A model generated the notes under the pieces. The model was not told where the DNA came from and did not search any database. It saw only the letters and a list, made by a program, of their open reading frames with translations. From CAVZBW01 sp963778465 (lineage in GTDB: Bacteria > Actinomycetota > Acidimicrobiia > Acidimicrobiales > RAAP-2), in NCBI GenBank assembly GCA_963778465.1, contig CAVZUK010000003.1, positions 2,046,001-2,110,000 on the forward strand: a DNA stretch of 64,000 nt, written 5' to 3'. This document shows, one piece after another, positions 15,197 through 23,198 of the stretch (position 1 is the first letter of the stretch; each line of letters opens with the position of its first letter). The translations under genes and the position numbers were made by a program.

Positions 15197-16615
15197 TCAC
15201 TTTGGGTTGCGAAGGGCCGTCCGGGCGGCATACATGCCGCACATTCCGTGGACCCCGCCCCCAGGGGGCGTCGAAGCAGAGCAGAGGTAGAGGCCCTCGA
15301 CCGGCGTCCGGTAGGCGGGCCACCGTGCGTTGGGCCGGAAAAGGGTCTGGCGCACGTCGGCGGAGCCACCGTTGATGTCGCCGCCGATGAGGTTGGGGTT
15401 GTCGGCCGTAGCCTCGGTCGCGGTCCGCACGTGCCGGGCCAGGACCAAGTCCGAGAAGCCGGGGGCAAAGCGCTCGATCTGACGCTCGATCCTGCCGGAC
15501 ATGTCCACGGAGCTCCCTGCCGGCACGTGGCAGTAGGCCCACAGAGTGTGGCGCCCCCCGGGCGCTCGGGTGGCGTCGAAGACCGAGGGCTGGGTGACGA
15601 GGACGTAGGGCCGATCGGGGTGCTTCCCCCCGGCCACCTCGGCTTCGCTCGAGGCGATCTCCTCGTAGGTGCCTCCGAGGTGGAGGGTTCCCGCCCTCCG
15701 GCAGACTTCGGCCGACCAGGGAACCGGCCCGGCCAGGGCGAAGTCGACCTTGCAGGTCCCCGGGCCGTACCGGAACGTGGCGAGGGAGCGTCGATAGGCA
15801 TCCGGGAGCCTCCCGTCGTCGAGTTGGAGCAGCTGACGGGGCGTGACGTCGAGGAGGGTGACGGGGGTCCGGGGCAGCTCGGCGAGCGAGGTGATCTCCA
15901 CCCCGGTCCGGACGGTGCCGCCGGCCGCCTCGAGTGCTCCGACCAGGGCGTCGGTGAGGCGTTGGCTCCCGCCCCTGACGATCGGCCATCCGACCGCATG
16001 GGCGAGGACGGCCATGAGCACGCCGAAGCCGCCGGTGACCGGTCGGTCGAGGGGCATCCCGGCATGCGCCGAGGCTCCCGCCAGGACGGCCCGCGCCTCT
16101 TGGGTGGCGCAGCGCCGCACCAGCCAGCTCGTCGGGGCGAGGGCGCGGAGCCCGAACTTCGCCAGGGCGAGGGGATGCCGGGGCGGTCGGAGCAGCGGGG
16201 CGAGAACTGCCGCCATCAGCGGTCGCCACTCGTCGACCAACGGACCGACCAGTTTGGAATACCAGTCGGCGTCTGGGCCGAGTCCGGCGGCGGTGTCCCG
16301 GACCGAGCGCGATACCGCGACGGCGCGCCCCCCGTCGAGGGGGTGGGCGAAGGCCAGGTCCGGCTGAATCATCTGCACACCATGCGCAGTCATATCGAAA
16401 TCGGCGAAGAAGGGCGACGCGACGGCGAGAGGGTGTGCCGCCGAGCACACGTCGTGCTGGTAGCCCGGCAACGTGAGCTCCGCCGTGCGGCAACCTCCGC
16501 CGGGCGACGGTGCCCTCTCGTACACCTCGCATCGCATGCCGGCGCGAGCAAGGGTGAGCGCTGCCGAGAGCCCGTTGGGCCCTGCCCCGACTACGACGGC
16601 ATCTGGGTCGCCCAC
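15197..16615 (-). CDS. Phytoene-desaturase-like NAD(P)/FAD oxidoreductase
   Basis: A 472-residue flavoprotein of the COG1233 type. The N-terminal dinucleotide fold is VVVGAGPNGLSAALTLARAG followed by an Glu-terminated strand, and GGGCRTAELTLPGY is typical of the carotenoid-desaturase/amine-oxidase superfamily. The C-terminal FAD segment is LYLCSASTPPGGGVHGMCG. Actinobacterial members are often of unknown substrate rather than true carotenoid enzymes, and no carotenoid genes are adjacent. The GTG at 16615 has a TAGATT -10 element 7 nt upstream. It is divergent from pdxH with only 26 nt between starts. Confidence 0.85.
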   Translation of the reverse strand: MGDPDAVVVGAGPNGLSAALTLARAGMRCEVYERAPSPGGGCRTAELTLPGYQHDVCSAAHPLAVASPFFADFDMTAHGVQMIQPDLAFAHPLDGGRAVAVSRSVRDTAAGLGPDADWYSKLVGPLVDEWRPLMAAVLAPLLRPPRHPLALAKFGLRALAPTSWLVRRCATQEARAVLAGASAHAGMPLDRPVTGGFGVLMAVLAHAVGWPIVRGGSQRLTDALVGALEAAGGTVRTGVEITSLAELPRTPVTLLDVTPRQLLQLDDGRLPDAYRRSLATFRYGPGTCKVDFALAGPVPWSAEVCRRAGTLHLGGTYEEIASSEAEVAGGKHPDRPYVLVTQPSVFDATRAPGGRHTLWAYCHVPAGSSVDMSGRIERQIERFAPGFSDLVLARHVRTATEATADNPNLIGGDINGGSADVRQTLFRPNARWPAYRTPVEGLYLCSASTPPGGGVHGMCGMYAARTALRNPK

Positions 16616-16622
16616 GACGCGA

Positions 16623-16632
16623 AATCTATAAG
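16623..16632. promoter_or_regulatory. Overlapping divergent -10 elements
   Basis: The 26-nt gap between two divergent start codons holds TAGATT on the minus strand (16623-16628), 7 nt from the oxidoreductase GTG, and TATAAG on the plus strand (16627-16632), 9 nt from the pdxH ATG. The two hexamers overlap, so the promoters should be mutually exclusive on one DNA molecule. Confidence 0.4.
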
Positions 16633-16641
16633 GATGTGCCC

Positions 16642-17223
16642 ATGACGCCGCTCAGAGGACGTGATCTCGATCCTGATCCGGTGCGCGAATTCGGGCGATG
16701 GCACACCGCGGCCGGGACCGACGAGATGGCCGTGGCGACCGTCCGTCCCGACGGCACGCCGTCGTGCCGCATGGTGCTGCTCAAGGGTTACGCGGAAGGG
16801 CGCTTCGTGTTCTTCACCGATCAACAGAGCGACAAGGCGGTCGACATCCTGCTCAATCCGAGCGTGAGCCTGCTCTTCCGTTGGCCGCCCTCTCGTCAGG
16901 TCCGCGTGACCGGCACTGCGGCTCCGGTGCCGCGAGCCGAGACCGACCAGTACTGGCGGACGCGGCCGCGCCAGTCACAGCTGTCGGCTTGGGCTTCTCG
17001 CCAGAGCCGTCGCCTGCAAGACCGTGCCGAGCTCGAGCGTCGGGTCTCCGAAGCGCGCCATTTGTTCGACGGCCGCGAGATTCCCTGCCCACAACGTTGG
17101 GGGGGATTCGCCGTCCTGGCTCGTAGCTTCGAGTTTTGGCAGCAGGGACCCGATCGGCTCCACGACCGGTTCCGTTATGACCGGACGGTAACTGGTTGGG
17201 AGCGGCATAGAACGAGCCCCTGA
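16642..17223 (+). CDS. pdxH: Pyridoxine/pyridoxamine 5'-phosphate oxidase
   Basis: A 193-residue FMN enzyme that forms pyridoxal 5'-phosphate. Conserved PdxH segments are present in order: CRMVLLKG, FFTDQQSDKAVD, SRQVRVTG, QLSAWASRQS, PQRWGGFAV, FEFWQQG and RLHDRFRYDR. The C-terminus WERHRTSP corresponds to the usual W-x-x-x-R-L-x-P end, so the protein is full length. The ATG at 16642 is used; an in-frame GTG lies 6 nt upstream. The product supplies PLP for enzymes such as the glyA and cysM products in this window. Confidence 0.93.
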   Translation: MTPLRGRDLDPDPVREFGRWHTAAGTDEMAVATVRPDGTPSCRMVLLKGYAEGRFVFFTDQQSDKAVDILLNPSVSLLFRWPPSRQVRVTGTAAPVPRAETDQYWRTRPRQSQLSAWASRQSRRLQDRAELERRVSEARHLFDGREIPCPQRWGGFAVLARSFEFWQQGPDRLHDRFRYDRTVTGWERHRTSP

Positions 17224-17653
17224 ACGGGCAATTCGGAAAATATCTGCAGACCCCTTCACGTCTCGGCAGTGTCCTGCTAACGTCACGCCGTTCGTGCCCG
17301 CCACGTCGATCCTGTCAGTTCTTCAGGAGGGCGGGAGGAGGTCGTCGACGCTGGTCGCGCGGTGAGCTTCCTGGCGCGGACGTGGAGGCCGATGTCGGCG
17401 CGCCTCCAGCATGCGGAGTGAGGCAGTCCGCAAGCTGTTGCATCGGATGGACCCAAGGGGGGTAACCATGCCGAGAGAGGTGACGCTGACGACATAGCCC
17501 CGGGCCTTCGACAACCGGCCGCACACCCTATGGCGAATTGCCAGGATCAACGACGCCTGCCCGCTCGTGGTCCGGGGAACGCATGCGATGGCCGGTGCCC
17601 GCACACACCGAGCAGAGAAGGGCTGCTTCGCGCGCCCGACGAAGGGAGGTGCC
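17224..17653 (+). other. Long intergenic region before the Rpf-like gene
   Basis: These 430 nt contain no gene that I can support. Short ORFs on both strands are arginine/proline-rich and look like shadows. The length and position suggest a long 5' leader for the Rpf-like gene. Such genes in actinobacteria often carry c-di-AMP riboswitches, but the conserved riboswitch sequence blocks could not be recognised here. Confidence 0.35.
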
Positions 17654-18394
17654 ATGCGGACCCGCATCGCACTGGCAACGGCGGCGATCGTCGCACTCGA
17701 GATAACGACTGCCATGTCCATAACCGCAGGGGGGGCGCTCGTCCTGAGCGGAGCCATCTCCGATGGCACGCACGACTCGGCGGGCCCGACGACGCCCGAG
17801 ACCACCTCGGTCGGATCGGCGGTGGCGAGCATCCGTGCACTGGGTGCGGAGACGGTGGCACAGCGGACGCGGGTGACGGCTGGGGACGTGGGGACGCCCG
17901 TGCCGCCCACCGCGGGGGGTGGCAGCACCACTTCGGTGCCTCGCTCCGGTAGCGGGACGGACGGCCACGTCGGAAACGACCAATCGCCGCCCACTTCCTT
18001 GCCGCGTGACGCAACTACATCGACTACAACGATACCGACCTCCACGACCTCCGCGACCTCCGCGACCTCTACGACCGGACCTGGCCAGACCGTTGCCTCC
18101 ACGACCGGCGGCACGGCGGAGGCGGTCGCGACGGGAGCCTCGAACAGCGATGCCTCCAGCACGGACACCGCGGACTGGTCCTGCATCAGGAATGCGGAGT
18201 CCGGCGACGTCTACAACAGCTCCGCGGAGCCCCAGGGCGCCTACGGCATCCTCGACTCCACCTGGCAATCGCTGGGTTACAGCGGGTCGCCGTACGAGGC
18301 GTCTGCCTCCGAGCAGGACGCGGCGGCGTTGCAGCTGTACCGCCAGTACGGCTGGCAACCCTGGGGCACGCGTTACTCCTGCGGCCTCGGTTGA
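17654..18394 (+). CDS. Rpf-like transglycosylase, membrane-anchored or secreted
   Basis: A 246-residue protein. An N-terminal hydrophobic segment (about 8-35) acts as signal or anchor, then a Thr/Ser/Gly-rich linker (about 40-172), then a resuscitation-promoting-factor-like lysozyme domain (about 174-246). The domain reads DWSCIRNAESGDVYN, with E182 at the catalytic Glu position, then GAYGILDSTWQSLGY and LYRQYGWQPWGT. These enzymes cleave cell-wall glycan and help growth restart or division. The ATG at 17654 has GGGAGGT 4 nt upstream. Confidence 0.85.
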   Translation: MRTRIALATAAIVALEITTAMSITAGGALVLSGAISDGTHDSAGPTTPETTSVGSAVASIRALGAETVAQRTRVTAGDVGTPVPPTAGGGSTTSVPRSGSGTDGHVGNDQSPPTSLPRDATTSTTTIPTSTTSATSATSTTGPGQTVASTTGGTAEAVATGASNSDASSTDTADWSCIRNAESGDVYNSSAEPQGAYGILDSTWQSLGYSGSPYEASASEQDAAALQLYRQYGWQPWGTRYSCGLG

Positions 18395-18438
18395 CGGCCC
18401 TGCGATCCGCGGCGTTGCCATGAGAAGGCGAGCCCGCC

Positions 18439-18444
18439 TACCGT
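18439..18444 (+). promoter_or_regulatory. -10 element, leaderless promoter
   Basis: TACCGT followed by exactly 6 nt and the GTG at 18451. Confidence 0.5.
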
Positions 18445-18450
18445 ACGCGG

Positions 18451-19005
18451 GTGACCGAGCCGGGGGACGTTGAGGGGCTCCTGGCCCGCGAGGAGATCCG
18501 CCAACTCGCGGCGCGCTACGCCCTCGCGGTCGACGCCCGAGATTTGGACGCCCTGGTCGAGCTCTTCGTGGACGACGTCAACGCCGGCTCGTACGGCACC
18601 GGAAGGGCCGCCCTCCTTCGATCGTTCGAGGACTCCCTTTCCTCGGTCGGCATCACGATCTTGCACGTGACGACGCAGGTGGTGGACCTCGTCGACGCGC
18701 TCAACGCTCGCGGTTCGGTGTACTGCCGCGGCGAGGTGCAGGACGGCGACCGGTGGTTGCAGCAGTCGATCCTCTACAGCGACGTCTACCGGAAGGATGA
18801 GCGTTGGCTCTTCGTCCGTCGTCGCCACGAGCTGTTCTACGGCGCTCCCGTCGGGGTCAACCCTCTTGGGCTTCCCCCCGCCAACTGGCCGGATCATCAC
18901 GACGGCATGGGCACCGTTCCCGCGCGCTGGGAGAGCTGGTGGCGCTTCTGGGAGAACCGGACCCCACCGTACGCCGGGCCGGCTCCCGACGGGCAACCCC
19001 ACTGA
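18451..19005 (+). CDS. SnoaL-like (NTF2-fold) protein
   Basis: A 184-residue protein of the nuclear-transport-factor-2/SnoaL_4 type. Visible are the opening helix EEIRQLAARYALAVDARDLDALVELF, the strand HVTTQVVDLV and the C-terminal strands DRWLQQSILYSDVYRKDERW. Members are hydratases, isomerases or binding proteins with a cone-shaped pocket, often acting on steroid or polyketide-like substrates. It is followed 37 nt later by an SDR, so the two probably act in one pathway. The GTG start is supported by the promoter geometry. Confidence 0.8.
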   Translation: MTEPGDVEGLLAREEIRQLAARYALAVDARDLDALVELFVDDVNAGSYGTGRAALLRSFEDSLSSVGITILHVTTQVVDLVDALNARGSVYCRGEVQDGDRWLQQSILYSDVYRKDERWLFVRRRHELFYGAPVGVNPLGLPPANWPDHHDGMGTVPARWESWWRFWENRTPPYAGPAPDGQPH

Positions 19006-19042
19006 CGATTCGAGCAACGCCAACAGCGAAAGGGACGGAGTG

Positions 19043-19834
19043 ATGGGACGCCTGGAGGGACGAGCGGCGATCGTGACCGGAGGGGGAGACGGCATCGGGC
19101 GGGCGGTGTGCCGTGCCTTTGCCCGAGAGGGGGCCAACGTCGTGGTCGCCGACATCAACGAGGAGACCGCGCTCGGGGTCGCCCGGGGTCTTCGGGACGA
19201 GGCAGGGGTGGGCGCCGTCGGTCGCCGGGTGGACGTTCGGGTCAAGGACGAGGTGCTGGCGATGGTCCACGAGGCGAGCGACCGCTTCGGCACCGTCGAC
19301 ATCCTCGTCAACAATGCGTGGGGCGGAGGGGCGCTCGGCCGGCTCGAGAACAAGACCGACGAGCTCCTGTGGCACGGCATGCAGCTCGCCTACTTCGGCT
19401 CCTTCTGGGCGATGCAAGGCGCGTTTCCCCTGATGCGCGCCCAGGGTCGCGGCAACATCGTCAACCTCTGCTCGCTCAACGGGGTCAACGCCCACGTCGG
19501 CACGACCGAGTACAACTGCGCCAAAGAGGCCTTGCGAGCGCTCACCCGGACCGCGGCGCGCGAGTGGGCCCAGCACGGCATCGTCGCCAACGCGGTGTGC
19601 CCCGGCGCCAAGACGGCGGCCTTTGCCGCGGTGGCCAAGTCCAACCCGGAGCTGGCGGCCCTCGCCGACTCCGCCAATCCGATGGGCCGGCTCGGGGACC
19701 CCGAGACGGACATCGCGCCCGTCATCGTCTTCCTGGCGAGCGACGAGGCGCGCTACCTGACCGGCAACACCCTCTTCGTCGACGGGGGCGGCCACATCAA
19801 CGGGGTGTCGTGGGCCCCCGACCTTCCCGACTGA
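19043..19834 (+). CDS. Short-chain dehydrogenase/reductase
   Basis: A 263-residue classical SDR. The cofactor loop is TGGGDGIGRA, D60-type acid DVRV and the NNAW motif are present, and the catalytic residues are in CSLNG and EYNCAKEAL (Tyr-x3-Lys). The C-terminus FVDGGGHINGVSW is typical. The ATG at 19043 is preceded by GGACGGAG. It follows the SnoaL-like gene by 37 nt and is probably cotranscribed. It converges with the TauE gene, with a short CAGCCGT triple repeat just beyond its stop. Confidence 0.9.
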   Translation: MGRLEGRAAIVTGGGDGIGRAVCRAFAREGANVVVADINEETALGVARGLRDEAGVGAVGRRVDVRVKDEVLAMVHEASDRFGTVDILVNNAWGGGALGRLENKTDELLWHGMQLAYFGSFWAMQGAFPLMRAQGRGNIVNLCSLNGVNAHVGTTEYNCAKEALRALTRTAAREWAQHGIVANAVCPGAKTAAFAAVAKSNPELAALADSANPMGRLGDPETDIAPVIVFLASDEARYLTGNTLFVDGGGHINGVSWAPDLPD

Positions 19835-19854
19835 CTCCGGACCGTCGTCAGCCG

Positions 19855-20826
19855 TCAGCCGTCAGCCGTCGTGGGCTGTCCCCTGGTGCGGCCGCTCACC
19901 CGGGAGGCGACCAGGTGGGGATCGTGGTCGGGCTCCGGGCCGGGGGTGGCGTCTCCCCGGTTGCGCCGCGACCGGGTCCAAACGAGCCAGGCGAGGGCTG
20001 AACCGACGGCGACCACGAGCAGCACCCATCCGAGGGCGGCGGTGCTCAGGCCGACGTATTTGAGCCCCGAGGCGAAGATCACGAAGGTGATGATCGGCCG
20101 GATGTAGCGATCGGGGGCCCTCGAGGAGAGAAAGGCCCCGACGATCACGGCCGGAACGCTGCCGATCACGAGCGAGGTCGTGACCGAGATCTCGACGTGA
20201 CCGAAGGCGAGGGCACCGAGCGCCGCCGCCAGCGTGAGGGGGACCGCCTGGGTGAGGTCGGTGCCCACCAGCTGGTTCGCGCCGATCACCGGGTAGGCGA
20301 AGAGCAGCAGGACGATCATGAGCGAGCCCGATCCGACCGAGGTCAGTCCCACGATCAGCCCGCCGACGACCCCGATCACGACCGAGGCGAGCGGGCGGAC
20401 CGCGACGTCGCCGACCAGGCCCTGGCGGGAGTGGCCGTTGCGCCGATCGAGGTACGAGCGACCGACCATGGCCGCCGCGCCCAGGAGCAGCGCTGCGCCG
20501 AGCGCCATCTCGATGTTGGCCTCGGCGGACTTCGTGTTGGTCATGAGATGGAGCAGGTACGCGCCCAAGAAGGCGGCGGGCACCGAGCCCACGACCATCC
20601 ATGCGACCAGCCTCAGGTTCACGGTGCCCTTGCGGAGGTGCACCGCGGCGCCGAAGGGACGCATGAGCACGGCGGCGACGAGATCGCTCGAGATCGCCGT
20701 CGACGGCTTCACGCCGAAGAGCAGGATCAGCATCGGGGTCATGAGCGCCCCACCGCCGGCGCCGGTGAGTCCCACCAGCAGGCCGACGACGGCGCTGCCC
20801 AGGACGATGAACGGGTCGATATGCAA
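19855..20826 (-). CDS. TauE/SafE-family sulfite/anion exporter
   Basis: A 323-residue polytopic membrane protein with about eight hydrophobic helices. It shows the two-fold internal repeat typical of the family: GLLVGLTGAGGGALMTPML in the first half and GLIVGLTSVGSGSLMIVLL in the second. Members export sulfite, sulfoacetate or similar anions. The chosen start is a TTG at 20826 giving the family N-terminus, with AGAGG 8 nt upstream. A TATACT -10 element lies at 20884-20889. The frame is open far upstream to 22809, which is a shadow of the methyltransferase and membrane-protein genes. Confidence 0.85.
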   Translation of the reverse strand: MHIDPFIVLGSAVVGLLVGLTGAGGGALMTPMLILLFGVKPSTAISSDLVAAVLMRPFGAAVHLRKGTVNLRLVAWMVVGSVPAAFLGAYLLHLMTNTKSAEANIEMALGAALLLGAAAMVGRSYLDRRNGHSRQGLVGDVAVRPLASVVIGVVGGLIVGLTSVGSGSLMIVLLLFAYPVIGANQLVGTDLTQAVPLTLAAALGALAFGHVEISVTTSLVIGSVPAVIVGAFLSSRAPDRYIRPIITFVIFASGLKYVGLSTAALGWVLLVVAVGSALAWLVWTRSRRNRGDATPGPEPDHDPHLVASRVSGRTRGQPTTADG

Positions 20827-20985
20827 GGGGCTTGCCTCTGGCCGGCCAGGCGCTGCTAGCACGTTCTCCGGGGGGACACATCGAGTATATGGGGATAGTC
20901 CGAATCCAAGCGGACGCGCCCACGAAGCCCTGGTGGAGGTCCCGTTCTGCGACTGCCACCCCGTCTCGGGGGGCACAATGGGAAG

Positions 20986-21753
20986 ATGCTCCACCAGGAT
21001 CGCCGCCGCGCCGAGTCCTTCGGCGCGGACGCCGAGCAATACGACCGGGCCCGCCCGGACTACCCCGCCCCGTTGGTCGACGATCTCCTGGGTGGTCGGG
21101 GCGCTTGTGCCGTCGTCGACGTGGGGTGCGGGACGGGCATCACCTCCCGCCTCTTCGCCGAGAGGGGCTGCCGCGTCCTCGGGGTGGAAGCCGACTCCCG
21201 CATGGCTGCGGTGGCGCGACGATCCGGCGTCGAGGTCGAGGAGGGAAAGTTCGAGTCCTGGCAGGACGGGGGCCGTCGCTTCGACCTGCTGGTGAGCGGG
21301 CAGGCCTGGCACTGGATCGAGCCTTCGGCGGGATCGGCCAAGGCCGCGGCCGTCCTGGCCGACGGGGGACGCGCGGGCGTCTTCTGGAACCACGGCGTGC
21401 AGGATCCCGACGCACAGCAGGAGCTGCAAGTCGTCTACCGGCGGTTCGCGCCCGGCATCGACGAGGATTCGATCCTCCTCGGCTCTCCCGTGGCCCGGCG
21501 GATCGAGGCGGCCGCCGCAGGGTTGAGCTCGAGCGGCCGCTTCTCGGACCCGGAGGTGCGGACCTACCCGTGGCATAAGAGGTACTCGCGAGAGGAGTGG
21601 CTCGATCTCCTTCCCACTCACAGCGACCACCGCACCCTCCCCACGGAGCGCCTGGCCTCTCTGCTCGAGAGCGTCGGTGCCGTGATCGACGACCTCGGGG
21701 GGACCCTCGACGTCCGCTACACCACCTGGATGGTCTCCGCCGAGGTCGTCTGA
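20986..21753 (+). CDS. Class I SAM-dependent methyltransferase
   Basis: A 255-residue methyltransferase. The glycine-rich SAM motif is VVDVGCGTGI (about 43-52), followed by an acidic strand end GVEAD and the motif FDLLVSGQAWHWI (about 99-112) seen in Trm9/UbiE-like and trans-aconitate-type enzymes. Substrate is unknown. A weak -10 (CACAAT) lies 6 nt before the ATG. It is divergent from the TauE exporter. Confidence 0.85.
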   Translation: MLHQDRRRAESFGADAEQYDRARPDYPAPLVDDLLGGRGACAVVDVGCGTGITSRLFAERGCRVLGVEADSRMAAVARRSGVEVEEGKFESWQDGGRRFDLLVSGQAWHWIEPSAGSAKAAAVLADGGRAGVFWNHGVQDPDAQQELQVVYRRFAPGIDEDSILLGSPVARRIEAAAAGLSSSGRFSDPEVRTYPWHKRYSREEWLDLLPTHSDHRTLPTERLASLLESVGAVIDDLGGTLDVRYTTWMVSAEVV

Positions 21754-21787
21754 GCGACGGTGGGGCCACCGCGAATGGCTCCGGCGG

Positions 21788-21793
21788 TACCGT
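21788..21793 (+). promoter_or_regulatory. -10 element upstream of a leader ORF
   Basis: TACCGT followed by 6 nt and the GTG at 21800, which opens a 26-codon ORF rather than the annotated membrane gene. Confidence 0.5.
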
Positions 21794-21799
21794 TGCGTT

Positions 21800-21880
21800 G
21801 TGCCTTCCTCCGGGCGCTTCATCCAGGGCCTTCTGCAGGATCCGTCTCCGGGTCGCGACCGCAGAAGGGCAGGTAGATGA
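21800..21880 (+). CDS. Putative 26-residue leader peptide, coupled to the membrane-protein gene
   Basis: A GTG-started ORF of 26 codons plus stop, too short for standard gene finding. Its peptide begins VPSSGRFIQGLLQ and ends RDRRRAGR. Two things support it: the -10 element is placed exactly 6 nt before the GTG, and its TGA overlaps the ATG of the next gene (ATGA at 21877-21880). It has no obvious run of regulatory codons apart from an Arg-rich end. It probably couples ribosome entry to the downstream gene, which lacks a clear ribosome site of its own. Confidence 0.45.
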   Translation: MPSSGRFIQGLLQDPSPGRDRRRAGR

Positions 21881-22662
21881 CCTCGCAGGCCGCCCTGCTG
21901 GCGTTGGCGGTGTTCGGCGCGAGCGCCGTGGAGTCGGTCGAGGCCCTCACCATTGTGCTCGCGGTTGGTTCGACCCGGGGTTGGCGCTCGGCGCTCGAGG
22001 GTGCCGCGTCGGCGCTCGCCGTCCTCGCCGTCGTGGTCGGAGCCGTCGGCGTTCCCCTGGTCACGGTCGTGCCCATCGGCGCGCTCCGGGTCGTCGTCGG
22101 GGCGCTCCTGCTCACGCTCGGGCTGCAGTGGTTGCGCAAGGCCATCCTGCGGGCGAGCGGCCACAAGGCACTCCACGACGAGGACGAGGTGTATGCCGAG
22201 ACGGTCGAGGAATTGGGCCGATCGGGCTCCCGGCGCGACGCCACGGGATTCGTGGTGTCGTTCAAGGGGGTGCTCCTCGAGGGACTGGAGGTCGCGCTCA
22301 TCGTCCTGTCGCTCGGGTCGAGCTCGCACCGCCTCGCTCTCGCGTCGGTCGCCGCCGGGGCCGCCGTCGTCGTGGTGGTGATCGTCGGAGCGCTGGTCGC
22401 CCGGCAGCTCTCCCAGGTTCCCGAGAACACCATCAAGACGGCGGTCGGCGTCATGCTGACCAGCTTCGGCGTCTTCTGGGTGGGCGAGGGCGCGGGGATC
22501 CACTGGCCCGGTGAGGATGCCTGGATCCTGGCTCTGGTCGGGTTCTTCGCCATCGTCACGGCGGGTCTCGTCCTCCTCCTCCGCCGTGCGCTCGATCCCG
22601 ACGCGCCCGGCGCCCGTCGAGCCGCCGACGGTGATCGCTCCGCCCAGCGCAGCGAGGCCTGA
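21877..22662 (+). CDS. Polytopic membrane protein with two ExxE motifs (COG4280-like)
   Basis: A 261-residue protein with about seven hydrophobic helices in two related halves. Each half carries an acidic intramembrane motif: SAVESVEALTIVLAVG (about 16-31) and LLEGLEVALIVLSLG (about 133-147). This resembles COG4280 membrane proteins and more loosely the E-G-L-E motif of FTR1 iron permeases, so cation transport is plausible but unproven. Its start overlaps the leader ORF stop; a small membrane protein follows 1 nt after its stop codon. Confidence 0.7.
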   Translation: MTSQAALLALAVFGASAVESVEALTIVLAVGSTRGWRSALEGAASALAVLAVVVGAVGVPLVTVVPIGALRVVVGALLLTLGLQWLRKAILRASGHKALHDEDEVYAETVEELGRSGSRRDATGFVVSFKGVLLEGLEVALIVLSLGSSSHRLALASVAAGAAVVVVVIVGALVARQLSQVPENTIKTAVGVMLTSFGVFWVGEGAGIHWPGEDAWILALVGFFAIVTAGLVLLLRRALDPDAPGARRAADGDRSAQRSEA

Positions 22663-22663
22663 G

Positions 22664-22915
22664 GTGCCGACCTTCGGCAAGTGGCTTCGAGCTTTCGGTC
22701 GTTTCTGGTGGCAATTCCTGGTCGGAGACACGCCAGAGGTCGCCGTCGGGGTCCTCGGGCTCGTGGGGCTGTCCTTCGCCCTACGCCACCATCGCGTGGC
22801 CGCAGTCATCGGAATCCCTCTGCTCTGTGGGCTGCTGCTGGCCCTGAGCGCCTGGCGGGGAAGGCGGCGCCGTGCCCGTGCCTCCGACCCGTCCGAGCTG
22901 CCGCATCACCCCTGA
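22664..22915 (+). CDS. Small membrane protein, second gene of the leader-ORF operon
   Basis: An 83-residue protein from a GTG 1 nt after the preceding stop. It has two hydrophobic helices (about 22-36 and 41-56) and a very basic C-terminal segment (RGRRRRAR). No family is recognised. Its tight linkage to the two-motif membrane protein suggests a partner or small subunit. Confidence 0.55.
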   Translation: MPTFGKWLRAFGRFWWQFLVGDTPEVAVGVLGLVGLSFALRHHRVAAVIGIPLLCGLLLALSAWRGRRRRARASDPSELPHHP

Positions 22916-22956
22916 ACGCACCGGCTGCCGGCCGCCGGGTGTCGGGTGTCGGGCGC

Positions 22957-23181
22957 TCAGCCTTCCTCGTCGTCCGAGCGACCCCCTCGCCGGGCCATGT
23001 GCCAACCCTCGCAGTAGGCGCACCGGTACACCTGGAGGTCTGCGCCGGAATCGCGCTGCCGTTCGTCGGCCGCGTACCGGGCATCGTCCCGAGAGGCGTA
23101 GCGGACCTTGGCCTGCCCGTCCCTTCGCCAATGGGAGGACGAGATCGAGAGGGGCCGGTGGCCTGCTCGCTTGCGTCTCAC
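22957..23181 (-). CDS. Small CxxC-containing protein of unknown function
   Basis: A predicted 74-residue protein. Its C-terminal half reads KVRYASRDDARYAADERQ followed by YRCAYCEGWHM, a pattern seen in small actinobacterial proteins with a single CxxC-x3-H zinc-type knuckle. The start is uncertain; the GTG at 23181 is used because it lies just after the upstream hydrolase ends at 23199. The frame is open to 23301. Function unknown. Confidence 0.5.
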   Translation of the reverse strand: MRRKRAGHRPLSISSSHWRRDGQAKVRYASRDDARYAADERQRDSGADLQVYRCAYCEGWHMARRGGRSDDEEG

Positions 23182-23198
23182 TCCACGACCGGGCCGTC

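Noticed and set aside
17224..17653. Possible c-di-AMP (ydaO-type) riboswitch upstream of the Rpf-like gene
   Set aside because: The location is right for actinobacteria, but I could not find the conserved sequence blocks on the correct strand. A covariance-model search would decide.
17323..18186. Long Val/Ala/Thr-rich minus-strand ORF opposite the Rpf-like gene
   Set aside because: It is the antisense image of the Thr/Ser-rich linker; no start site, family or codon pattern supports it.
19855..22809. A 984-codon open frame on the minus strand covering the TauE gene, the methyltransferase and the membrane-protein operon
   Set aside because: Only the part after 20826 is a real gene; the rest is antisense to well-supported genes and reads as low-complexity Arg/Gly/Asp sequence.
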